A DNA stretch of 10,576 nucleotides, taken from NCBI GenBank assembly GCA_003484785.1, contig DNAD01000116.1, positions 1 to 10,576 of the forward strand, given 5' to 3'. The DNA is from Lachnospiraceae bacterium. GTDB lineage: Bacteria; Bacillota; Clostridia; Lachnospirales; Lachnospiraceae. Below are positions 1-7,013 of this stretch, piece by piece; within the stretch, counting starts at the first letter, position 1, and each line of letters starts with the position of its first letter. The notes beneath the pieces are model-generated. The model was given only the letters and a program-made list of their open reading frames with translations, was not told the DNA's origin and did no database searches. Both the position numbers and the translations under genes were made by a program.

Positions 1-102
1 TATATAAGCATATGCTTACTCGCGCGTTTCATCATCGCCCTTGACAGGTTCCGGGATCGGATCGATATCCCGGCGGGCGATATGGTGAATAGGCGGAATT
101 GA
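1..102 (+). CDS. C-terminal end of an unidentified protein (5' end outside window)
   Basis: Frame 1 is open from the window edge to a TGA at 100-102, while the other two plus frames close within about 45 bases. The 33 visible residues start with a hydrophobic stretch (YISICLLARFIIAL) and end in a charged tail (DRFRDRIDIPAGDMVNRRN). This would suit the end of a membrane or amphipathic protein. The stop lies 44 bases before the next gene on the same strand, so the two could be co-transcribed. The fragment is too short to assign a family. It could be chance, but the spacing and composition favour a real gene end. Confidence 0.45.
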   Translation, partial: YISICLLARFIIALDRFRDRIDIPAGDMVNRRN

Positions 103-146
103 ATCCGCTGAAGCGATCATTTCAGGGAAGAAAGGAGGGGAAGCAG

Positions 147-1454
147 ATGGCAGATATAAATTCATTAAATAACGCATATACAAATCTAGCCACGATGTAC
201 GGTCCGATGATGGGCATCAATACCAAGTATGATACCCATAAAAAGAGCGAGCTTCGTGGTGTTTATAATTCCATCGTAGAAAAAAACAAAGAATCCCCTG
301 TATTTCTCCTTGATACCAGCAAGGAAACCAAGAATTTTGCGGTTTCCCTGAAAGAGAGCGCCAGGAACTTAAAGAATACCATCTCCTCCGTTTCCAACGA
401 GGCCGAGGATGAGGAGCTGCTTTCCAAAAAGACGGTATCCGTCAGCGATCCGGATTCGGTAGAGGTATCCTATATCGGCGAGAAGATAAGCGATAATACC
501 ATTACCAACTTTAATCTGGTGATCACCCAGCTGGCTCAGAGCCAGAAGAATACCGGAAGGTTTATGCCCGATGAAAAGGCCAACCTCCCTCCCGATACCT
601 ACTCCTTCGATGTTCACAGTAAGGACACCGATTACGAGTTTCAGTTTAATATAGGAGAGAATGATACCAACAGGAGTATCCAGGAAAAGCTGGCAAGGCT
701 TATAAACCGTTCAAATATAGGTATAAAGGCATCTGCGGTCAGCGACGGAAACGGAAATACCGCTCTGGAGCTTGAGTCGGATGACACGGGCCTCAGAAAC
801 GGAGAAGCACAGTTCATCGTGACCGATGACCATACCAGCAAAACAAGCGGAGCGGTAAACTACTTCGGGCTGGATAACATAGCGAGACCGCCGACAAATG
901 CCGAGTTTTCCATAAACGGGATCGAAGGTGTCTCCGCCTCCAATCATTTTACCATCGAGGATACCTACGACCTTACCTTAAAGAAGGCATCCGAAGAAGG
1001 TAAGAGCGTTTCCATCGGGCTAAAGACCGACGTTGAGTCCATTACCGATAATATAAGGCATCTGATAGGAGGCTATAACAGCTTTGTAAGCCACGCTTCG
1101 GAATACCTTGAGAGCCAGCCCAATTCAAAGGCGCTGCTGAGGGAAATGAGGGCGATCTCGCTGAGATACGGTGAGTCCCTTGGAAAGATAGGAATAAACT
1201 TCCAGGACGACGGGACCATCTCCCTTGATAAGGATACGATCCAGAAGACCGCCCAGAAGGACGATGCGAATGAGAGCTTTAATACAATAAAGAGCTTTGC
1301 TACCAGTGTACTGAACAAGGCAAACGAGGTTTCTCTCGACCCGATGCAGTATACCATGAGGAAGGTTGTGGAATACAAAAACCCCGGACATTCCTTTGCA
1401 TCACCCTATGTTACCAGCAGCTACAGCGGGATGATGTTCTCCGGATACTGTTAG
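147..1454 (+). CDS. FliD-like flagellar cap / hook-associated protein 2 homologue
   Basis: FliD caps the growing flagellar filament and helps flagellin fold; it is exported through the flagellar type III system. The 435-residue product has the family hallmarks in order: LVITQLAQSQ at about residues 124-133; DTYSF at 150; a helix with LARLINRSNIGIKASAV near 182-198; SINGIEGVSASNHF at about 255-268, followed by the Ig-like D1 tail; then GYNSFV at 309-314 and GINFQDDGTISLDKD near 349-363. The start is the ATG at 147, preceded by an excellent AAAGGAGGGG site at 131-140. A TTG at 99 would add 16 residues but has no such site and overlaps the preceding stop. The protein is on the short side for FliD and ends in Cys. 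No other recognisable flagellar gene is in the window, so it may be an accessory cap paralogue. Transcription ends at the hairpin at 1502-1547. Confidence 0.82.
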   Translation: MADINSLNNAYTNLATMYGPMMGINTKYDTHKKSELRGVYNSIVEKNKESPVFLLDTSKETKNFAVSLKESARNLKNTISSVSNEAEDEELLSKKTVSVSDPDSVEVSYIGEKISDNTITNFNLVITQLAQSQKNTGRFMPDEKANLPPDTYSFDVHSKDTDYEFQFNIGENDTNRSIQEKLARLINRSNIGIKASAVSDGNGNTALELESDDTGLRNGEAQFIVTDDHTSKTSGAVNYFGLDNIARPPTNAEFSINGIEGVSASNHFTIEDTYDLTLKKASEEGKSVSIGLKTDVESITDNIRHLIGGYNSFVSHASEYLESQPNSKALLREMRAISLRYGESLGKIGINFQDDGTISLDKDTIQKTAQKDDANESFNTIKSFATSVLNKANEVSLDPMQYTMRKVVEYKNPGHSFASPYVTSSYSGMMFSGYC

Positions 1455-1501
1455 GGAAACACTGTGATCAGGCAGGGCAGATGAAATCGCACCCTGCGCA
1501 T

Positions 1502-1547
1502 AAAAAGACATAGCCGGAAGAGATCACCCTCCCGGCTATGTCTTTTT
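1502..1547. terminator. Bidirectional rho-independent terminator
   Basis: A perfect 16-bp stem pairs 1502-1517 with 1532-1547 around a 14-base loop. The plus-strand right arm ends in six T (1543-1548). The minus-strand transcript likewise ends in a run of five T from the A tract at 1502-1506. It lies between two convergent genes, the FliD-like gene and the TM2 gene, so it can end both transcripts. Confidence 0.92.
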
Positions 1548-1594
1548 TAAGTATCTGTTTCGTTATTATCCAGGCAAATGGTAAAGGCCGACTG

Positions 1595-1798
1595 TCACCC
1601 CTCAGTGATCCACGGTGTACCATCCTTTGTGGTAAACTTGCCCGTGCAGACCATGATAAGGTCATAGAGCCATCCTATTCCGAATACGCCGCCTGTTAAA
1701 AGCCAGATGACCCCGGTGCCGATCTTGCCGGCGAGAAAACGATGAACTCCAAGACCACCAAGGAATATGGTGATAAGAATTGCCGCTGATTTACTCAT
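1595..1798 (-). CDS. TM2 domain small membrane protein
   Basis: This 67-residue protein is almost entirely a TM2 domain: a first helix beginning AAILITIFLGGLGVHRF, a short loop with GKIGTG, then a second helix through GGVFGIGWLYDLIMV. The GxxGxHRF motif and the WxxD motif in the second helix are the family signature. The molecular role of bacterial TM2 proteins is not established, so only membrane location can be stated. The ATG at 1798 has a perfect AGGAGG at 1807-1812, eight bases upstream. It is separated from glf by 206 bases with several hairpins, so it probably has its own transcript. It converges on the FliD-like gene and shares its terminator. Confidence 0.88.
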   Translation of the reverse strand: MSKSAAILITIFLGGLGVHRFLAGKIGTGVIWLLTGGVFGIGWLYDLIMVCTGKFTTKDGTPWITEG

Positions 1799-1824
1799 TT
1801 CTTTTTCCTCCTCTGTTTTCAGAA

Positions 1825-1911
1825 CCAGTCTGTATCCTGACTGGGCGCGGATCCCGGATCCGGGATCCCTCTTTTATTTCGTGCCGATCCGTTCTGTTGT
1901 CAGAGCGGATC
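1825..1911. repeat. Cluster of three inverted repeats between glf and the TM2 gene
   Basis: Within the 206-base gap 1799-2004 are three inverted repeats. CCAGTC/GACTGG occupies 1825-1830 and 1839-1844. GGATCCCGGATCCGGGATCC at 1849-1868 is a perfect 20-base palindrome that contains GGATCC three times. An 11-bp stem pairs 1886-1896 with 1901-1911 around a TTGT loop, with one T-G pair. On the minus strand, none is followed by a T tract, so a standard terminator for glf is not evident. On the plus strand the palindrome is followed by CTCTTTTATTT, a weak terminator-like tail. The gap presumably also carries the TM2 promoter, but I see no convincing -35/-10 pair. Confidence 0.6.
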
Positions 1912-2004
1912 ATTTAATCAGAAAGGGTTTTTATCGTTACCGTTACAGCCTTGCAGCTGTGTAAGCAATAACCATATCCCCTCTAATTACAGATCCCTTC
2001 GGTG

Positions 2005-3153
2005 TTACAAAAGCTCACGGTTTACAGCCTCAAGAGCTTCCGATACCACCTGGTGCATATCATAATATCTGTAATCTGACAGCCGTCCTCCGAAAATGAC
2101 ATTTTTCTCGCTTTGTGCAAGCTCTCTGTATTTTTCGTAAACGGCATTGTTCTCTTCGTTGTTCACCGGGTAGTAGGGCTCATCACCTCTCTTAAAGGCT
2201 GCGGGATACTCCCTCGTGATCACCGTTCTTCCTTCGGATTCCTTTTTCTGGGGCGTATTCCCAAAGCTTTCAAAATGCTTATGCTCTATTATCCTTGTGT
2301 AGGGAACCTCATATTCGGTATAGTTGACCACTGCGTTCCCCTGATAATTATCCGTATCGATAAGCTCAGTCTCAAAGCGAAGGCTGCGGTATTCGAGGCC
2401 TCCGAAGCGGTAGTCATAGAATTCATCTATCATACCCGAAAACACGATCCTGTCCGCAAGCTTTGAAAGCCCTTCCCTGTCCCTGAAGAAATCAGTCGAA
2501 AGCCTTACCTCGGCCTTTTCGAGCATCTTTTCTATAATAAGCGTATATCCGCCCTCAGGTATCCCCTGGAAGCTATCGTTAAAATAGTTGTTATCGTAGG
2601 TAAACCTCACAGGAAGCCTTCTGATGATGAAAGCAGGAAGCTCACGGGCTTTTCTTCCCCACTGCTTCTCGGTATAGCCCTCCACGAGCTTTTCATATAT
2701 ATCACGTCCCACAAGGCTCAGGGCCTGCTCCTCAAGGTTTCTGGGTTCTGTCACGCCCAGGGCCTCCATATCAGAGACTGCCTGCCTGCGCTGGTTTTCT
2801 ATGATCTCCTTTGCCTCTTCAGGTGTCCTTACACCCCAGAGGGCATGGAAGGTATTCATGTTAAAGGGAAGATTATAGAGCTCGTCCTTATACCTTGCCA
2901 CAGGAGAGTTGGTATACCTGTTAAAGGGAACAAAGGAATTCATGTAATCCCATACTTCTTTATTGCTCGTATGGAAGATATGGGCACCGTACCTGTGTAC
3001 ATTGATCCCCGCTATCTCCTCCGTATAAACGTTCCCCCCTATGTGGGAGCGCCTGTCTATCACCAGGCATCTCTTTCCGGCCTTTCCGGCTTCATGAGCA
3101 AAAACGGCACCGAAAAGCCCCGCTCCTACGATCAGATAATCATAGCCTGCCAT
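2005..3153 (-). CDS. glf: UDP-galactopyranose mutase
   Basis: This flavoenzyme interconverts UDP-galactopyranose and UDP-galactofuranose in the cytoplasm, supplying galactofuranose for surface glycans. The 382 residues match the usual family length. Visible features are the FAD-binding GAGLFG (10-15); the DRRSHIGGN segment (33-41); HRYGAHIFHT (53-62); LPVRFTYDNNYFND around Arg183; PYTRIIEHKHF around Arg287, corresponding to the second conserved substrate-binding Arg; and the C-terminal GGRLSDYRYYDM (355-366). The ATG at 3153 has a modest GGGG site at 3161-3164. It starts 28 bases after the stop of the Ig/SH3 gene and is probably the last gene of that transcript. Its product implies a galactofuranose-containing polysaccharide, matching the WecG/TagA/CpsF-type transferase further up the same strand. 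Confidence 0.97.
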   Translation of the reverse strand: MAGYDYLIVGAGLFGAVFAHEAGKAGKRCLVIDRRSHIGGNVYTEEIAGINVHRYGAHIFHTSNKEVWDYMNSFVPFNRYTNSPVARYKDELYNLPFNMNTFHALWGVRTPEEAKEIIENQRRQAVSDMEALGVTEPRNLEEQALSLVGRDIYEKLVEGYTEKQWGRKARELPAFIIRRLPVRFTYDNNYFNDSFQGIPEGGYTLIIEKMLEKAEVRLSTDFFRDREGLSKLADRIVFSGMIDEFYDYRFGGLEYRSLRFETELIDTDNYQGNAVVNYTEYEVPYTRIIEHKHFESFGNTPQKKESEGRTVITREYPAAFKRGDEPYYPVNNEENNAVYEKYRELAQSEKNVIFGGRLSDYRYYDMHQVVSEALEAVNRELL

Positions 3154-3181
3154 TATAAATCCCCGTATCCGATGATCAGTA

Positions 3182-4300
3182 TTATAATCCGTTAAGTGAA
3201 AGCAGCTGCTGTATCTCGCCCTTTGAATGATGCGAGATCATCCCGTCGGTATCCCCGGTATATGACCAGTAGCCCTCAAGACACTGGTACTGGGCGGGAG
3301 TCACAACCATCGAACCGTCCGTACACTGTATGGTCCTTCCGGCCGCCGCCGCTGCCGCCTGGGCCGCCGCTGCCGCTTCAAGCTGAGCCTGCTGCTGGGC
3401 CAGAGCCGCTGCTGCAGCATCCTCCTGAGCCTTCTGCGCATCCGCCGCGGCCTTTGCCGCTGCCGCCGCTGCCTGCTCTTCAGCGCTCTGCTGGGGTTTC
3501 TGCTCCTCGGGCTTCTTTTCCTCAGGTTTCTTTTCTTCGGGCTTGTTCTCTTCCGCAGTCTGTTCTCCGGTGTTTTCCTCCGTCCCGGCGGAAACTCCGT
3601 TGTATTCATCCTCGGAAATATCCTCTACCATATCGGATCTGATGAAACCTTCCTGGCCTTCGTACTCCACACTGACCCAGACAGCTCCGTCCTCAGCGCT
3701 GGTCTCACCTGTCTTTACGAAGTTTGTGCCCTTGTCGACCGTGGTTATTATATTATCGTCGGAAGCAGTCGATGCCGAGCTTCTGACACGAACCTTACTG
3801 GTAGTACGTACGTAGAGCTTTACCTCCTCTACTGCCGCGGCCTGTTCTGCCTCAAGCGCCTGCTGGGCTTCCAGCTCCGCCTGCTCCTGAGCCTCTCTTT
3901 CGGCTTCTATCTGAGCCTGAGCGGTAATATCCACTACCGAGAAGGACATGTAATTACTTACCACATCTCCCTGTTTTACAAAGATATTTACCGTACCCTC
4001 GGCACCGGTATGAAGCACGGCCTGGGTATTATCCTCGCTGGCCGTTGAAAAAACAGCGGTGGGATCGTCCACGGAATATTCGAGATCCTTAAGCTTTATA
4101 CCCTCAGGCTCCGTCGTTACCATAAATACGTAGTCGGAATTGACGTCAAGCTCCGTCTCCTGGAAGGTAGGCGTCAGGGTAAGGTACTCTAATTTCTTCC
4201 TGTTCAGAACCAGCAGAAGGATGACCACGATGATGATCACCGCAACTACCACCAGTCCCGCTATCAAAATAAGTCTCTCTCTATGCCTGCGCTTTCTCAT
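3182..4300 (-). CDS. Membrane-anchored Ig-like/SH3b protein with KPEE and Ala-rich stalk (TolA-like build)
   Basis: The 372 residues run in order as follows: a basic inside end (MRKRRHRERL); one membrane helix at about 10-32; an Ig-like (BIG-type) beta domain near 37-125; a Glu/Gln/Ala helix at 127-157; a bacterial SH3 domain near 161-228 (KVRVRSSAS, then VDKGTNFVKTGE and WVSVEYEGQEGFI); an acidic linker with KPEEKKPEEKKPEEQKP at 253-269; an Ala-rich helix at about 273-320; and a C-terminal segment at 321-372 with two Cys (326, 340) that could form a disulfide. SH3b domains commonly bind peptidoglycan, which suggests a wall-spanning protein. There is no LPXTG-type signal. The ATG has AAGGAG at 4307-4312. 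The gene begins 23 bases after the ZorB-like gene and 28 bases before glf, so an operon is likely. The precise function is unknown; the comparison with TolA is architectural only. Confidence 0.88.
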   Translation of the reverse strand: MRKRRHRERLILIAGLVVVAVIIIVVILLLVLNRKKLEYLTLTPTFQETELDVNSDYVFMVTTEPEGIKLKDLEYSVDDPTAVFSTASEDNTQAVLHTGAEGTVNIFVKQGDVVSNYMSFSVVDITAQAQIEAEREAQEQAELEAQQALEAEQAAAVEEVKLYVRTTSKVRVRSSASTASDDNIITTVDKGTNFVKTGETSAEDGAVWVSVEYEGQEGFIRSDMVEDISEDEYNGVSAGTEENTGEQTAEENKPEEKKPEEKKPEEQKPQQSAEEQAAAAAAKAAADAQKAQEDAAAAALAQQQAQLEAAAAAQAAAAAAGRTIQCTDGSMVVTPAQYQCLEGYWSYTGDTDGMISHHSKGEIQQLLSLNGL

Positions 4301-4323
4301 GGCTCTCTCCTTAATATGTGAGT

Positions 4324-5280
4324 TTATTCTCCTATCTCTTCGCTGAGAATATCCATCATTTCCTGGATCATCTCTTCATCCTTCAGCCTGAACAGAAATT
4401 CCACTCTTCGGGATGCTTCCTGGTCTATCTCTCCGTTACTCTTATATATCGGATCACTGAAGGATTTTCCGGTAACTGTCAGTATGTCCTCAAGCGCCTC
4501 TATCGCCGACTTATTGATCACACCGTTCTTCTCGTCCAGTATGTACTCCGCAACCGAAAGGGCTCTTCTCTGGGACAGATCCAGATTATAAATATATGTA
4601 CCCGCGTCGTCCGTGTGCCCTTCGATGATCACCTCGGCCACGTACTGCCTGTATTTGGGCCCCATAAGGATCCTTAAATATCTCGGTATGAACTCTCCCA
4701 GGAATTCCTTACCGCTGTCTCTGAGCTCATCCTTGCTGTATTCATACAATATGCTGGAATCAAAGGTGATCGCACCGGTCTGCTCGTCAACCTTGATATT
4801 CATGTTGGACTTGTCAAACTCATTCTTCAGCTCCTGGATGAGCTCTCCCCTTACACCGATGATGTTATCCAGCTTGATCTGCTGGTCTGCAAGGGTCTTG
4901 CGAAGCTCCTCCATCATCTTCTGCTGCTTTGCGATCTCATCGGACTGCATCTTGATGGCGCTCTGCTGACGGATAAGCTCCTCCTCCTGCTCCTCAAGAG
5001 TTTTCTGCTGCTGGCTCATGGTAAGAGTCTGCTGGTCCAGAAGCATCTGCTGGGAGGCTATGGTCTGCCTTTCCTTCTCAAGGGCATCAGACTGGATGAT
5101 CAGCTCATTTTCCTTGCCTATGAGCTTTGCCTCATCAAGGTCGAACTGTACCTTGGCCTGAAGCAGCGTGAAAGATATGATAAGCACGAAACAAAGAAGA
5201 AGTCCGGCCATCATATCCGAATAGGATAACCAGTAGGTGGTCTCCTCGTCCATTTTCCTGTGATGTTTTCTCTGACCCAT
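4324..5280 (-). CDS. MotB/TolR/ZorB-like protein with coiled coil and OmpA peptidoglycan-binding domain
   Basis: The 318 residues begin with a short cytoplasmic end, then TYWLSYSDMMAGLLLCFVLI: one membrane helix at about 22-42, with Asp22 at the position of the ion-carrying Asp of MotB and ZorB. Residues 45-155 are a long Gln/Glu/Lys-rich coiled coil. An OmpA-like peptidoglycan-binding domain follows at about 165-300, with EGHTDD (220-225), NLDLSQRRALSVAEYIL (232-248) and a final RRVEFLF (291-297). Together with the gene just upstream it should form an ion-driven stator anchored to peptidoglycan. The coiled coil is unusual, since TolR and typical ZorB have short linkers; it could reach across a thick Gram-positive wall. 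The ATG at 5280 has only a distant G-rich site (5293-5297). The spacing of 47 bases after the ZorA-like gene suggests co-expression. Confidence 0.9.
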   Translation of the reverse strand: MGQRKHHRKMDEETTYWLSYSDMMAGLLLCFVLIISFTLLQAKVQFDLDEAKLIGKENELIIQSDALEKERQTIASQQMLLDQQTLTMSQQQKTLEEQEEELIRQQSAIKMQSDEIAKQQKMMEELRKTLADQQIKLDNIIGVRGELIQELKNEFDKSNMNIKVDEQTGAITFDSSILYEYSKDELRDSGKEFLGEFIPRYLRILMGPKYRQYVAEVIIEGHTDDAGTYIYNLDLSQRRALSVAEYILDEKNGVINKSAIEALEDILTVTGKSFSDPIYKSNGEIDQEASRRVEFLFRLKDEEMIQEMMDILSEEIGE

Positions 5281-5327
5281 ATTTTAATTATACCCCCGTA
5301 TATCCCCGGCCGAAGTTTTGGGGATCA

Positions 5328-6896
5328 TTACAGACTCCTCCTCATCCTGTCCACCGCATTGGTAAGCTGCTCAATGGAATAATATGCCCTGTCAAAGGCC
5401 TTCTCAAGATATACGCTGGAGTTGTTGACAACCCCGGAAACCCTCTCCGTAGCATCCTGGATATCCGTGATGGTACTCCTGAAATGAGTCTCGATCTTAA
5501 CGAGGTCGTCCTCGATGACCTTGAAGGTCTCCTTGATGCTGTCGGGAGTCCTTGTTACCAGCTTGTTGATATCTTCAAGAAGAAGCTTCTGGTTCTTAAG
5601 CTGTTCGTTGAAGGACATTGCCGATGCCTCCAGGGCTTTTCTGTAGGATCCGAGATCCGCCATATAATTCCGCTCCTGCTCCAGGAAGGCGGAATCCGCT
5701 TCCAGGCTCTGCTGGATGGATACCAGGTTCTTGCTCATCTCTCCCTGGACCGTCATGATATCCTTCGTATAGGTATCCAGTGCCTGCACGATATTGGCGG
5801 TCTGTACATCTATCTCCCTCAGGTTTGCGGCAGAGCTGCCGGTCCTCTGAAGGATCTCCTCCATCTGTCTTGCATTGCTCTCCTGAAGGCTGTAGGCCTT
5901 ATTGATGGTATCCGCAAGGTTATTAAAGGAGTTGTTGAGCGACTTGTTCATCTCCTTGATGAACTGGTTGACAACAACCGAAAGAGCATCCAGCTGGTTT
6001 CTCGTGGCCATCATGCCGAAGCTCGTGATCGTCTTGTCAAAGCGGTCAAACTGCGGCTCCAGCATATCCGCAAGGCCCTGTGAAAGCTGATGCGCTACCG
6101 TATTGGCAAGGGAATTGATGGCGTTAGTCTGCTGTTCCTGAAGCTCCATCAGCTTATTGATACCGTCTGTAGTGGTATCGGGCAGAACATATTTCTTATA
6201 CATATTAAGAAATTCCGCAACAGCCGACTCTGCCTCATCTATCTTTCTCTTGTATACATAGTTGAACACGAGAGAAAAGATCATGCCGTAGATAGAGGTA
6301 TGAAAGGCAACCTTGATACCGCTCATAAGAGGAGCGATACTGTTGGTGATCTCGGCGGTGGAGCCTGTGGAAAAGCTCTGCAGTCCCAGGGAAAGACCTA
6401 TGAAGGTTCCCAGGATACCGAGACCGGTCATTGCGCCCGACACCTGATTGAGAAGATTCCTGTGAATGACCTTGTCCACAAGATCGTAATTGATATAATC
6501 CTCTATGTCGCACTTATAATAAGCATTATCGATATGGGAGATACGGTTCAGCTCATTGAGATAATCGTTAAACTCCTTTTTGAGTATGGGATCCTCAAAC
6601 AGCCCCTTCTCATTCTCATCATATCTCATCCACAGAAACTGATGGGAATTCATCGCGTCGATCCTTATCTTTCCCGCCACCTTTTTAAGATCAACTATCA
6701 TACTGTTAACAGGCTTGAAGCTGTTTATCTCGCAGCTTAAAAAGATGATCCCGACAATAGCAAACATTACCGCATTTACTATAATGCTGGCCGTCCCTTC
6801 CTTCTGGCTCGAAAAAACATTAAGGTAAACACAGACCCCTATCATGGCGATATACACCAGGGTCAGAAGCCATTCGTATAATCTTCGTCCTTTCAA
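5328..6896 (-). CDS. MotA/TolQ/ExbB/ZorA-like ion channel subunit with long helical tail
   Basis: This is a stator-type channel subunit that couples ion flow to movement of its partner. Taking the TTG at 6896, the protein has 522 residues. Four membrane helices lie at about 5-28, 37-55, 152-174 and 185-215. Helix 3 carries the signature GAMTGLGILGTFIGLSLGL and helix 4 has SGIKVAFHTSIYGMIFSLVF. Residues 216-522 form a largely helical cytoplasmic tail with no other recognisable domain. The four-helix core with a long C-terminal tail is the plan of ZorA of Zorya systems, and the next gene is ZorB-like. The TTG has a strong GGGAGG site (6905-6910) eight bases upstream. An in-frame GTG at 6956 would add 20 residues but lacks a ribosome site. 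No ZorC, ZorD or ZorE gene is nearby, so a defence role is not shown. Confidence 0.9.
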   Translation of the reverse strand: MKGRRLYEWLLTLVYIAMIGVCVYLNVFSSQKEGTASIIVNAVMFAIVGIIFLSCEINSFKPVNSMIVDLKKVAGKIRIDAMNSHQFLWMRYDENEKGLFEDPILKKEFNDYLNELNRISHIDNAYYKCDIEDYINYDLVDKVIHRNLLNQVSGAMTGLGILGTFIGLSLGLQSFSTGSTAEITNSIAPLMSGIKVAFHTSIYGMIFSLVFNYVYKRKIDEAESAVAEFLNMYKKYVLPDTTTDGINKLMELQEQQTNAINSLANTVAHQLSQGLADMLEPQFDRFDKTITSFGMMATRNQLDALSVVVNQFIKEMNKSLNNSFNNLADTINKAYSLQESNARQMEEILQRTGSSAANLREIDVQTANIVQALDTYTKDIMTVQGEMSKNLVSIQQSLEADSAFLEQERNYMADLGSYRKALEASAMSFNEQLKNQKLLLEDINKLVTRTPDSIKETFKVIEDDLVKIETHFRSTITDIQDATERVSGVVNNSSVYLEKAFDRAYYSIEQLTNAVDRMRRSL

Positions 6897-6976
6897 ATTA
6901 TCATCCTCCCGAAATTTACCCTTAAATACAAGTAAACGGCTTATCCGTTCACGCACAAAAAATCATAGCACCCTAT

Positions 6977-6985
6977 ATAATAACA
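6977..6985 (-). promoter_or_regulatory. Candidate extended -10 promoter for the stator operon
   Basis: In the AT-rich 117-base gap upstream of the ZorA-like gene, the minus strand reads TGTTATTAT, an extended -10 (TGn plus TATTAT at 6982-6977). No good -35 is visible at 16-18 bases. Transcription would begin near 6970. That is only about 14 bases before the GTG at 6956 but gives a normal leader for the TTG at 6896, which supports the TTG start. Confidence 0.4.
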
Positions 6986-7013
6986 TAAAAATGCAAATGA
7001 TAAATATAAAATT

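Noticed and set aside
41..83. Flagellar sigma-28 or sigma-A promoter ahead of the FliD-like gene
   Set aside because: TCGATAT (62) and GCGATAT (77) resemble a sigma-28 -10 and TTGACA (41) a -35, but no matching partner box sits at the right distance, and the stretch overlaps a probable coding end.
3196..3642. 148-codon Pro-rich plus-strand frame and a 102-codon Arg-rich minus-strand frame
   Set aside because: Both are out-of-frame readings of the low-complexity Ala/Glu/Lys part of the SH3 gene.
5484..6083. 199-codon plus-strand frame opposite the helical tail of the ZorA-like gene
   Set aside because: Shadow frame of the conserved minus-strand coding sequence; no recognisable protein features.
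6090..6740. 216-codon plus-strand frame opposite the ZorA-like gene
   Set aside because: It is antisense to a gene with clear membrane helices and family motifs, and its translation shows no domain or good ribosome site.
3182..6896. Complete Zorya defence system
   Set aside because: Only the ZorA/ZorB-like pair is present. The SH3 protein, glf and the transferase do not resemble ZorC, ZorD or ZorE.
6894..6956. GTG at 6956 as the start of the ZorA-like gene
   Set aside because: No ribosome site precedes it and it is very near the inferred transcription start. The TTG at 6896 has GGGAGG at a good distance.
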